Assembly: GCA_038230975.1 (NCBI GenBank)
Contig: JBBRMF010000070.1
Coordinates: 1-20,846, forward strand
Length of the DNA: 20,846 nucleotides
Source: JANXVV01 sp038230975
GTDB taxonomy: Bacteria > Planctomycetota > Phycisphaerae > Tepidisphaerales > Tepidisphaeraceae
Reading direction: 5' to 3'
Under the pieces are notes generated by a model. That model was not told the DNA's origin, made no database searches, and saw nothing but the letters and a program-made list of their open reading frames with translations. Positions 14,132 to 20,846 of the stretch are shown piece after piece (the first letter of the stretch is position 1; every line of letters starts with the position of its first letter). The position numbers and the translations under genes are program-made.

Positions 14132-14854
14132 ATGGAACTGATCAAACTCAAAGACCTCACAAAAACATACCATGTCGGTGAGCTCGACGTCCCAGTGCTC
14201 AAAGGGGTTTCGATGGGAATCGACCGCGGTGAACTGGTCGCGCTTATGGGTGCCAGCGGCTCGGGAAAGAGCACGTTAATGAATATTCTCGGTTGCCTGG
14301 ATCGTCCCACTACCGGTCAATACTGGTTGGATGGCCAGGAAGTCTCGCAAATCTCGTCCGATCAACGCGCGTTGGTCCGTAATCGAAAAATTGGGTTTGT
14401 GTTCCAGAGTTTCAATTTGTTACCGCGAACCAGTGCGTTGGATCAAGTCATGATGCCGTTAACGTATACGGCTACGGATCTGTCTCCACGAGAAGCCAAG
14501 AAGCGCGCGATCGCACTCTTGGAACGCGTTGGATTAGGCGATCGGATACATCACGAACCCTCGCAGCTTTCGGGCGGTCAACAGCAGCGCGTGGCGATCG
14601 CGCGGGCGCTGATCAACCGCCCGCCGCTGCTGTTCGCGGATGAACCGACGGGAAATCTCGATTCAAAGACCAGCAAAGAAGTGCTTCAAATGTTCGAGCA
14701 GCTCAATCGCGAGGAAGGGATTACGATCATCCTCGTAACCCATGATCCTGATGTGGCTACCACCGCAAAAAGGCGCATCAAGATGAGCGACGGATTGATT
14801 GAAGCCGGTGCGTTTGGTGAAACTGTTTCTGAAAGAGCCGTACAATTGGTGTAA
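14132..14854 (+). CDS. MacB/LolD-type ABC transporter ATPase
   Basis: This is a complete 240-residue nucleotide-binding subunit. Walker A is GASGSGKST (residues 40-48), the Q-loop is VFQSFNLLP, the signature is LSGGQQQR, Walker B is LLFADEPT and the switch His is in VTHD. The pattern 'MNILGCLDRPTTGQYWLDGQEV' is characteristic of the MacB/LolD/FtsE group. It hydrolyses ATP at the cytoplasmic face to drive the partner permease. The longer open frame begins at TTG 14102; ATG 14132 is preferred because homologous sequence starts at MELIKLKDLTKTY. The gene lies 99 bases after the fusion protein, and only three bases separate it from the permease, so it is tightly coupled to that gene. Confidence 0.95.
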   Translation: MELIKLKDLTKTYHVGELDVPVLKGVSMGIDRGELVALMGASGSGKSTLMNILGCLDRPTTGQYWLDGQEVSQISSDQRALVRNRKIGFVFQSFNLLPRTSALDQVMMPLTYTATDLSPREAKKRAIALLERVGLGDRIHHEPSQLSGGQQQRVAIARALINRPPLLFADEPTGNLDSKTSKEVLQMFEQLNREEGITIILVTHDPDVATTAKRRIKMSDGLIEAGAFGETVSERAVQLV

Positions 14855-14857
14855 CCC

Positions 14858-16231
14858 ATGCGAGCAGTGGTCCGAACATTTTCAACTGCCCTGCGGGCGC
14901 TGCGACGCAATGTAATGCGTTCGGCGCTGACGTGCATTGGGATCATTATCGGCGTTGCTGCCGTCATCGCGATTACGGAGATCGGCAACGGGATTTCCAA
15001 GCTGAATGCCCAGAAGATCGCGAGCTTGGGAGCCAACAATTTGATGATCCAGCCCGGTCAGGCGGCGTCGGGGGGTGTGAGTTTTGGTGCCGGCAGCGTG
15101 CTATCGCTGACTCCGCAGGATTGCGAGGCGATCCTTCGCGATTGCCCGGCGGTTCGAAGCGCGGCTCCAACCGTACGATCCAATGCCCAAGTCGTGTACG
15201 GCAATCGCAACTGGGTGCCCCAAACGATCACCGGCACGACACCCGAGTATCTGGATGTCCGCGAATGGCCGATTGTGGAAGGCGGCATGTTTAGCGATCA
15301 GGACGTGCGGAATAGCGCGAAAGTCTGCATCATCGGCCAGACACTGCGGCGGGAATTGTTCGCCGGTGAAAGTCCGATTGGCAAAGAAATCCGGCTGCAA
15401 AGCGTGGCGATACGCGTGGTCGGTGTTCTGGAGCGCAAAGGTGCCAGCATGTTCGGCCAGGATCAGGACGATATCGTCATGGCTCCGTGGACGACCATTA
15501 AATATCGTCTGTCGGGCAAAACCGAATCGGGATCCTCGGCACAGGCCCAAACTTCAGCCGCCAACACTGCCGTAAATTCGCTGAGTAACCTTTATCCCAA
15601 TACCCAAACACAGCTCTACCCGGCGCAATCGCAAATCCAGGCTGCCGACACCCCGCAACCGATCCGTTTCACGAACATCAATATGATCATGGCCGCCGCT
15701 GCCTCCAGCGCGGACATTCCAGTGGCGATGAAACAGATCACAGAACTGTTGCGGGAACGGCATCATCTAAGGCCCGGTGTCGAAGACGATTTTCAAATTC
15801 GCGACATGACGGAGCTGAGTAACGCACTGACCGCAACCCAGGAACTGATCGGCACGCTTCTGATCGTCGTCGCACTTATTTCGCTTGTTGTCGGCGGTGT
15901 GGGAATCATGAACATCATGCTTGTCAGCGTCACTGAGCGCACCCGCGAGATCGGACTTCGCATGGCCGTCGGCGCGCGGGCGACCGATATTCTGTGGCAA
16001 TTCCTCGTTGAAGCAATCATGCTCTGCCTGCTGGGGGGGGCGATCGGGATTCTCCTCGGACGAGGGGCATCATTCATGGTCCGTTGGCTGTTGAAATGGC
16101 CGACGGCACTCTCACTGCCGGCGATTATTTCGTCTGTCGTCGTTTCGGCGACGGTGGGGGTGGTCTTCGGTTTTTATCCGGCATGGAAAGCATCGCGGCT
16201 GGATCCAATCGATGCGCTTCGATACGAGTAG
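14858..16231 (+). CDS. MacB-like ABC transporter permease (FtsX domain)
   Basis: The 457-residue protein has the MacB layout. TM1 lies at about residues 22-42 (SALTCIGIIIGVAAVIAI), after the RRNVMRSALT motif. A large periplasmic core domain spans about 45-330 (LGANNLMIQPGQ; VGVLERKGASMFGQDQDD). Three C-terminal helices form an FtsX domain (TLLIVVALISLVVGGVGIMNIM; TERTREIGLRMAVGAR; SVVVSATVGVVFGFYPAWKA) and end in LDPIDALRYE. These permeases act as mechanotransmitters rather than true channels, exporting macrolides, peptides or lipoproteins with a fusion protein. A Gln/Ala/Ser-rich stretch around residue 225-265 sits in the periplasmic domain. Unlike E. coli MacB, the ATPase is a separate gene. 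A terminator hairpin lies 133 bases downstream. Confidence 0.95.
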   Translation: MRAVVRTFSTALRALRRNVMRSALTCIGIIIGVAAVIAITEIGNGISKLNAQKIASLGANNLMIQPGQAASGGVSFGAGSVLSLTPQDCEAILRDCPAVRSAAPTVRSNAQVVYGNRNWVPQTITGTTPEYLDVREWPIVEGGMFSDQDVRNSAKVCIIGQTLRRELFAGESPIGKEIRLQSVAIRVVGVLERKGASMFGQDQDDIVMAPWTTIKYRLSGKTESGSSAQAQTSAANTAVNSLSNLYPNTQTQLYPAQSQIQAADTPQPIRFTNINMIMAAAASSADIPVAMKQITELLRERHHLRPGVEDDFQIRDMTELSNALTATQELIGTLLIVVALISLVVGGVGIMNIMLVSVTERTREIGLRMAVGARATDILWQFLVEAIMLCLLGGAIGILLGRGASFMVRWLLKWPTALSLPAIISSVVVSATVGVVFGFYPAWKASRLDPIDALRYE

Positions 16232-16259
16232 TTGTAAATAATCATAAACGATTGCCTTA

Positions 16260-16385
16260 GGTTCCGCGATGAGCTTGAGAATCAATTCGTGGCAAAGGCT
16301 GGAAGCCCGTGCCACAAATAAGTTCTCAGGCTCATCGCGGAACCCACTACACACCAACCTGAGAAACGCTCTCAGTGAGCGTTTT
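16260..16385. repeat. diverged palindromic repeat element (copy 3) after the exporter operon
   Basis: Two 22-base arms (16260-16281 and 16323-16344) pair with a single mismatch that is a G-U wobble in RNA. A smaller GTGGCA/TGCCAC pair lies inside. The right side continues as CCAACCTGAGAAACGCTCT (16354-16372), clearly like the right ends of copy 1 (411-429) and copy 2 (4987-5006). The core differs from them and I see no matching left terminal repeat. It is best read as a truncated or diverged relative. The rest of the gap to the next gene (16386-16537) shows nothing I can name. Confidence 0.5.
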
Positions 16386-16386
16386 T
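16364..16386 (+). terminator. intrinsic terminator of the MarR-efflux operon
   Basis: A perfect 8-bp stem AAACGCTC (16364-16371) / GAGCGTTT (16377-16384) with loop TCAGT is followed by further T residues. It is on the same strand as the permease, whose stop is 133 bases upstream. It forms part of the tail of the third palindromic element, so the element may have supplied it. Confidence 0.6.
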
Positions 16387-16537
16387 CCCATATGACGATT
16401 TGGAAAGCGCGGGTAGCATCCTGTCAAAGAGGCCTGTTGTACGGTGAGACGTTTTTCCGTCGCAGGGCCAGGCGAGTTGTCGCCGCTCAGCCCATGGGCT
16501 CAAAATTGAGAAACAGAAGACTGCAATCGAGAACCGC

Positions 16538-17725
16538 ATGAACCATTCGACGCTGATCGATCCGGCGCTTGGCGCAGTGACGAGTGAAAGTTTTCCCGAG
16601 ATCGCCCAGGCGCTGCGAACGGCATCGACTCGCATTATGGAGCGTTGGTCGGCGACGGTCGCGGCGGTTCTACCAGCTGCGGAAGATCTGACGTTATCTC
16701 AGTTACGCGACCATGTTCCGGGACTGTTAGAGCAGATTGCCGCGACACTCGCGCCGGGTCAACCGGTGCCGACACAGCAGTGGGACGAAGCGTCAAAGCC
16801 GCTCGGGGAAATTCAGTTTCATGAGGCGTCTAACGTCAATAAAATTTTGATCGAATACCAACTGTTGCGTAGCGTAATCCTTGAGGAAATGGCGGCAACC
16901 CTCGGCCGCAGTCTTACACCTTCGGAGGCCGTTACGTTCAACGGGGTGTTCGACACCGCTCAGCGTGGAGGCGTGGTAAATTTCGTCGATCATCTCACTC
17001 GGCAGCTTAAGGCCGCAGATGATCTGCAAACCAACTACATCACCTATCTGAACCATGATCTTCGCGGCGGCATGAATGGGATTTTGCTGATGGTTGAAGT
17101 GCTCAAGCGCGAGCTTTCCGCTGAGCCACGGTTTGCCGAGTCGACCGAGGATCTGGAAGCGATGCGGCGATCCGTGCTGGAGTCTGTTGCCACGATGGAC
17201 CGTTTCGTATTCGCGCACCGTCTTGGCCGGGGGAAACTCCAGGTCAGATTCAATGTGCTGAACGTCAAATCGATTCTGGTTGAAGCAGTGCAAGGCTGGA
17301 GCCATATTGCCAAGGAACGGCACGTTGAGATCAGCGTTGAGGTATCTGATCTGATTCGCCTTGAGTCAGATCGTGATCTGCTGCGGCTCATTTTACAAAA
17401 CTTGATCGGCAACGCGATCAAGCACTCGCGCCGAGGTGGGGGACTGGCAAAGATCGAAGCTGTTCCGCTGGCGGAGGGTGGATGCAGCATCACAATCCGT
17501 GACGATGGTCCTGGCATCTCCGCCGTGCAGTTGGAACATATTTTCAGCTCTTCATCATCCTCCGGAATTGGTAAACAAGGATTCAAGCTCGGCCTGCCTG
17601 TCTCAAAAATGGCGGCCGATATTCTGGGCGCGACACTCACGGTTGACTCGGTGCCGGGGAAGGGAACGACAGTCAGCCTGAACATTCCGGATCACCAAAC
17701 GCCAACCGGGAACGCGGATTCGTGA
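16538..17725 (+). CDS. sensor histidine kinase with an RsbRD-like N-terminal domain
   Basis: This soluble 395-residue kinase has no signal peptide or membrane helix. Residues about 20-165 form a helical region (TASTRIMERWSATV... LRDHVPGLLEQIAATL... FVDHLTRQLKAADDL) that resembles RsbRD/globin-like N-terminal sensor domains. The dimerisation/phosphoacceptor region has His173 in YLNHDLRGGMNGIL. The ATPase part shows the N box LQNLIGNAIKH (Asn288, Asn292), G1 RDDGPGIS (321-328) and a G2 region GKQGFKLGLPVS, then GTTVSLNIP. All catalytic motifs look intact. It would respond to an intracellular cue and phosphorylate an unlinked response regulator; none is adjacent. ATG 16538 is the only reasonable start. 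The gene converges with mutM, with a 4-base gap between their stop codons. Confidence 0.9.
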   Translation: MNHSTLIDPALGAVTSESFPEIAQALRTASTRIMERWSATVAAVLPAAEDLTLSQLRDHVPGLLEQIAATLAPGQPVPTQQWDEASKPLGEIQFHEASNVNKILIEYQLLRSVILEEMAATLGRSLTPSEAVTFNGVFDTAQRGGVVNFVDHLTRQLKAADDLQTNYITYLNHDLRGGMNGILLMVEVLKRELSAEPRFAESTEDLEAMRRSVLESVATMDRFVFAHRLGRGKLQVRFNVLNVKSILVEAVQGWSHIAKERHVEISVEVSDLIRLESDRDLLRLILQNLIGNAIKHSRRGGGLAKIEAVPLAEGGCSITIRDDGPGISAVQLEHIFSSSSSSGIGKQGFKLGLPVSKMAADILGATLTVDSVPGKGTTVSLNIPDHQTPTGNADS

Positions 17726-17729
17726 GGAT

Positions 17730-18590
17730 CTATGATTCAGGCTGACACCGTGGGCAGAAGTGCGTGGATCGTCCCCCGAGGACGATGCGAAGAATTTCCT
17801 CTTTACACACACGACAGCTCTTTCCCGCGCGGTCGTAGACTTTGTGACGAAGTTGAAACCCGCCGGATTCCCCGTTGGCATCGCGATAGTCTCGCAGCGT
17901 ACTCCCACGATGATTGATCGCCTTTTTGAGAATTGATTTGATCGCGCGGTTCAACGCGGCAATCCGTGTATCACTCAACCGATTGGCAGGGACGAGTGGA
18001 TGGATATGGGCCGCGAAGAGTGATTCATCCACATAGATATTCCCGAGACCTGCGATCAACGTCTGGTCGAGCAAAGCCGTTTTGATCGACCGGCTTGTTT
18101 TAGCCAACTGCGTTTTGAGGAGCTTCGTGCGAAGCGTCAGTGGCTCGGGCCCTAGTTTGTTGTCGGGCGAGATATCGCTTCCCAGCCACCAGATACCACC
18201 GAATCTTCGTGGATCGCGAAAGCGAACTTGAAAACGATCAGAGGCGGACACGCCAGCGCGCCGCAGGGGGGTAAGCGAATGCGGCGATTCTTTAATTTCC
18301 AATATCAGATGCGTGTGATTCAACACCTCCGCATCGGCTCGCTGGAAAGTCAGGCGGCCGGTCATTCCAAGATGCACGTAGAATCGATCGATATCATCGA
18401 CGGTAATGACAATCCTTTTGCCCCGGCGAAAAATATCCGTAACGGTTCGGTCCATGAGATGGCCCGACAGATTCGTCCCTGAAGGTTCGAGAATGGTCGA
18501 CCGTTCAAGACGCACGCCGCAGATGACTTTCCCCAGCAAAAGGGGTCTTAGGGTACGGACAACCGTTTCAACCTCGGGGAGTTCGGGCAT
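17730..18590 (-). CDS. mutM: formamidopyrimidine-DNA glycosylase (MutM/Fpg)
   Basis: MutM removes oxidised purines such as 8-oxoguanine and nicks the abasic site. The 286-residue sequence begins MPELPEVETVVRTL. Pro2 is the catalytic nucleophile and Glu3 the acid, which also fixes the start at 18590 although an open frame continues to 18713. Lys58 in FRRGKRIV contacts DNA phosphate. FYVHLGMTGRL, FRDPRRFG and GLGNIYVDESLFAAHIHP are family blocks. The C-terminal zinc finger CRVC...CPRC is complete. It is slightly longer than the E. coli enzyme (269). The gene is divergent from moxR and convergent with the histidine kinase. All active-site elements are present, so it should be functional. Confidence 0.97.
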   Translation of the reverse strand: MPELPEVETVVRTLRPLLLGKVICGVRLERSTILEPSGTNLSGHLMDRTVTDIFRRGKRIVITVDDIDRFYVHLGMTGRLTFQRADAEVLNHTHLILEIKESPHSLTPLRRAGVSASDRFQVRFRDPRRFGGIWWLGSDISPDNKLGPEPLTLRTKLLKTQLAKTSRSIKTALLDQTLIAGLGNIYVDESLFAAHIHPLVPANRLSDTRIAALNRAIKSILKKAINHRGSTLRDYRDANGESGGFQLRHKVYDRAGKSCRVCKEEILRIVLGGRSTHFCPRCQPES

Positions 18591-18743
18591 GGAGTCAATC
18601 AGATCGAAGTTTGTCGCAACTTTGATGCACAGCGCGCATCTTATGGATTGCACTGATTGTATAGGGTACAACCCGTTGTGTCCCCCCGTCGTATTTCGGG
18701 GAAAGGTACGCACCGGACCGCATGTAGATCAAGGAGCTTTTTC

Positions 18744-19841
18744 ATGTCGCCAATCGGAATTGTTCAACCAGAGCCAACAACCCTCGCCGGTGAAGAACTC
18801 GCCGCGGTGGAAAAGCTGCAAAAGGGGTATCACGATTTAAAAACAGAACTTGGGAAGGTGATCGTCGGGCAGGAAGCGGTTATTGAGGAATTGCTCATCG
18901 CACTTTTCTGCCGTGGGCATGCGCTGTTGGTGGGGGTTCCCGGGTTGGCAAAGACCCTGTTGATCTCGACGCTTTCCAAAACGCTTGGACTGAGTTTTAA
19001 CCGCATTCAGTTCACGCCGGATCTGATGCCGAGTGACATCACGGGAACGGAAGTGATCGAGGAAGATAAAACGACCGGCGGCCGCGCGATGCGGTTCGTG
19101 CGCGGGCCGATTTTCTCGAATGTCATCCTGGCCGACGAAATCAACAGAACTCCTCCAAAAACGCAGGCCGCGCTATTGGAGGCGATGCAGGAACACCAGG
19201 TGACCGCCGGCGGGAAAATGCACCGGCTGCCGCAGCCGTTCTTTGTTCTGGCGACGCAAAATCCGATCGAGCAGGAAGGCACATATCCGCTGCCGGAGGC
19301 GCAGCTCGATCGGTTCATGTTTAATATTAACGTCGGTTATCCGAGTGAAGATGAAGAATTCCAAATCGTTCGGCTGACAACCGCTGGCCGTACGGTTCAA
19401 TTGGAACACGTGTTAAGCGGTGAAGAAGTGATCGCGCTGCAGGAAACGGTGCGAAAAGTTCCGGTTGCGGATCATGTGATCCGTTACGCACTGCAATTCA
19501 CGCGGCTCACACGTGTGAGTGAAGGAGGCGTACCGGATTTCGTGAAAGAATATGTGGGCTGGGGAGCCGGGCCGCGCGCATCGCAGTATCTGATACTGGC
19601 CGGAAAAGCTCGGGCGCTTCTCAAAGGCCGATATCATGTCAGCACGGAAGACATTCGTCAGGTGGCGTTGCCGGTTCTGCGGCATCGCATTGTCACGAAT
19701 TTCAACGCCGAAGCCGAGGGAATGAAAAGCGATAGCATTGTGAAGAAGCTGATCGATTTCATTCCACGGCAGCAATACGATGAACTGGATCAAAACGCGG
19801 CGAGGATGATGCGGGATCAACCGGCGATGAAGACGGCTTGA
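18744..19841 (+). CDS. MoxR family AAA+ ATPase
   Basis: The 365-residue protein has the MoxR hallmarks. Walker A-like GVPGLAKT lies at 64-71, after VIVGQEAVIEELLIALFCRGHALL. FTPDLMPSDITGTEV is present, and Walker B is NVILADEINRTPPKTQAALLEAMQE. The sensor motif is VLATQNPIEQEGTYPLPEAQLDRF, with the Arg-containing AAA lid domain at the end. MoxR ATPases act as chaperones that activate or assemble partner complexes, often through VWA-domain proteins. Such partners commonly follow in DUF58/VWA operons, but here no DUF58 gene follows in the window. The start ATG 18744 has AAGGAG 7 bases upstream; the frame is open to 18657 but has no good site there. The HEPN-like gene starts 3 bases after the stop codon. 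Confidence 0.95.
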   Translation: MSPIGIVQPEPTTLAGEELAAVEKLQKGYHDLKTELGKVIVGQEAVIEELLIALFCRGHALLVGVPGLAKTLLISTLSKTLGLSFNRIQFTPDLMPSDITGTEVIEEDKTTGGRAMRFVRGPIFSNVILADEINRTPPKTQAALLEAMQEHQVTAGGKMHRLPQPFFVLATQNPIEQEGTYPLPEAQLDRFMFNINVGYPSEDEEFQIVRLTTAGRTVQLEHVLSGEEVIALQETVRKVPVADHVIRYALQFTRLTRVSEGGVPDFVKEYVGWGAGPRASQYLILAGKARALLKGRYHVSTEDIRQVALPVLRHRIVTNFNAEAEGMKSDSIVKKLIDFIPRQQYDELDQNAARMMRDQPAMKTA

Positions 19842-19844
19842 CGC

Positions 19845-20333
19845 GTGGCGAGCGGCACAAACATCTTCGCCAAACTGCGTTTAACGCCCGGCCAACTTCG
19901 GGCGGTGGCGGAAAGGCGCTTTGGTGATGCAACGTGTCTCTTGGATACTCGACGTATTGATCGTGCCAACGGAGCGATGTACATGGGCGGGTTTGTCATC
20001 GAGTGCTTACTTAAGGCTCTGCTGCTTGAACGCCACCCTAATCTTCTACCGAATATCGATCGGGCGAAACTGTCGGAATCCGAGGCTGAAGTGCGAGACT
20101 TAATTTATCGGCGGCACGATCTGGATGGCATGCTTGGATTTCTCCCGGAGCTTGAACGAAAACTGTCGGGAATCAAAACCGGATCGGGCCATGATTTGTG
20201 GCGTCAGTTCCGGACTGTCTGCGAAGAATGGACGGTTTACGCGAGGTATTCGCCGCAATTGGCGAGGCTTGATCAAGCAAAGACGTTTCTAGAAACTGTC
20301 GAAGAGGTGAAAAAATGGCTCAGAGAAGTGTAA
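19845..20333 (+). CDS. HEPN-like domain protein
   Basis: The 162-residue helical protein has an early helix VAERRFGDATCLLD. It then has ANGAMYMGGFVIECLLKALLLERHP (about 41-65), the pattern of the HEPN domain ('A.Y..G..vE..LKA.L'). HDLDGML at 91-97 is the second conserved block. A later WTVYARYSPQ (129-138) and a terminal helix TVEEVKKWLREV complete the fold. HEPN proteins are often RNases or nucleotidyltransferase partners in toxin-antitoxin systems. The classical R-x4-6-H catalytic motif is not obvious here, so I would not call it an RNase. GTG 19845 starts 3 bases after moxR, suggesting translational coupling. The end overlaps the next gene by 19 bases. Family match is by eye. Confidence 0.75.
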   Translation: MASGTNIFAKLRLTPGQLRAVAERRFGDATCLLDTRRIDRANGAMYMGGFVIECLLKALLLERHPNLLPNIDRAKLSESEAEVRDLIYRRHDLDGMLGFLPELERKLSGIKTGSGHDLWRQFRTVCEEWTVYARYSPQLARLDQAKTFLETVEEVKKWLREV

Positions 20334-20584
20334 TGGAACCGGAATACGTCACTCAACTCAGCAAAGCCCTTGAGGAGAAGCTACCAAAATCGCGGATCGA
20401 TCATGAACCGATCCGCAACGATCGCTACCGCTTCGTGGTGGTAGACGAAGTGTTCGATGGAATGGGACATCCTGAACGACAAGAAATGGTTTGGGCAATA
20501 GCCGAAAAAGTTTTGGCGAAAGCCGACCTCATGAAAGTCGGCATGATCATTACGATGAGTCCTGACGAACTGCCGACGAACTGA
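20315..20584 (+). CDS. BolA-like small protein
   Basis: This protein has 89 residues. RYRFVVVDEVFDGMGHPERQEMVWAIAEKVL (38-67) follows the BolA pattern of a beta strand, an 'F.G....R' loop and a helix, and GMIITMSPDELP (76-87) matches the BolA ending. The conserved 'RH' of BolA is RQ here, so it is a diverged member. BolA proteins partner with monothiol glutaredoxins or bind nucleic acid. AGAGGTG (20303-20309) lies 5 bases before ATG 20315. A second choice, ATG 20333, overlaps the previous stop as TAATG and would suggest coupling; it gives 83 residues starting MEPEYV. Both share the same domain. Overlap with the HEPN-like gene means shared expression. The family call is tentative. Confidence 0.7.
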   Translation: MAQRSVMEPEYVTQLSKALEEKLPKSRIDHEPIRNDRYRFVVVDEVFDGMGHPERQEMVWAIAEKVLAKADLMKVGMIITMSPDELPTN

Positions 20585-20615
20585 CTGATTTGGGGCACCG
20601 TACGGGAGAGCGTAT

Positions 20616-20846
20616 ATGACAGCGGAAAGACTTCGAGACTTCAAAAACGCCGACCCGTTCAGGCCGTTCACGCTCCACATGAACGACGGTTCGAAATTCG
20701 CGATCAAAGATCCCGAGTCTCTCGTCGTTCACAAAGATTGGACAGTAGACGCGATCGTGCTTCTTCCGCGCGGAAGATTTTCATTTGTCTATCTTCGGAA
20801 TGTCTCGCATATCTCCGGTGAGGGAACACTTCCGAAGTTGGGAGCA
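20616..20846 (+). CDS. small hypothetical protein (5' part; runs off the window)
   Basis: An open frame begins at ATG 20616 with GGGAG (20604-20608) 7 bases upstream and stays open for 77 codons to the last base. No stop is seen, so the 3' end is outside. It begins MTAERLRDFKNADPFRPFTLHMNDG. The continuation (SKFAIKDPESLVVH...AIVLLPRGRFSFVYLRNVSHI) is rich in beta strands. Short proteins with an 'ADPFRPF.L...DG' opening are frequent uncharacterised genes in planctomycetes, as far as I recall. No enzyme motif is present. It follows the BolA-like gene by 31 bases and is probably in the same operon. Confidence 0.75.
   Translation, partial: MTAERLRDFKNADPFRPFTLHMNDGSKFAIKDPESLVVHKDWTVDAIVLLPRGRFSFVYLRNVSHISGEGTLPKLGA

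Noticed and set aside
15101..15550. A 149-codon minus-strand open frame
   Set aside because: It is an antisense shadow of the MacB-like permease, with no ribosome-binding site or family resemblance.
18591..18713. N-terminal extension of MutM
   Set aside because: The enzyme needs Pro2 exposed after Met removal, so MPELPEVE at 18590 must be the start.
18657..18743. Upstream extension of MoxR
   Set aside because: The extra 29 residues are not MoxR-like, and AAGGAG at 18731-18736 supports ATG 18744.

Overview
The window looks like a chromosomal segment of a planctomycete, probably of the Phycisphaerae type. The clues are a PEP-CTERM surface protein, a pseudopilin-like protein with a C-terminal DGH motif, a PQQ-type propeller opening with WPEYRGPN, a sialate O-acetylesterase family lipoprotein and small beta-rich hypothetical proteins, all of a kind common in that phylum. 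Base composition is moderate to high GC throughout, with no obvious island, tRNA, rRNA, CRISPR array or transposase gene.

Layout. 1-3260: the 3' end of an unknown + gene, an inverted-repeat element, a DUF4142 protein (-), then a propeller protein and a DUF2784 membrane protein (-). 3386-4213: an orphan flagellin-like gene (-). 4342-7271: MOSC protein (+), a second inverted-repeat element, truD (-) and a HAD phosphatase (-). 7376-9299: a different inverted-repeat element and a large secreted esterase (-). 9500-12050: a cobalamin riboswitch with an intrinsic terminator, a PEP-CTERM protein and a pseudopilin (+). 12074-16231: a self-contained MarR / membrane-fusion protein / ABC ATPase / MacB-like permease export operon with a visible promoter, operator and terminator. 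16538-18590: an orphan histidine kinase (+) converging on mutM (-). 18744-20846: a MoxR AAA+ ATPase followed by a HEPN-like protein, a BolA-like small protein and a further small protein that runs off the edge.

The most interesting system is the cobalamin-riboswitch locus. A clear B12 aptamer with a long terminator hairpin precedes a secreted, PEP-CTERM-anchored protein. The C-terminal part of that protein resembles the DUF4430 / transcobalamin beta-domain pattern. A pseudopilin follows. I infer a surface corrinoid-capture protein, made when B12 is scarce. The riboswitch is directly visible; the binding role is a hypothesis.

A second theme is a set of short palindromic elements (about 120-180 bp) at gene 3' ends. 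Two carry near-identical cores, and two have ends that overlap and supply the stop codon of the neighbouring gene.
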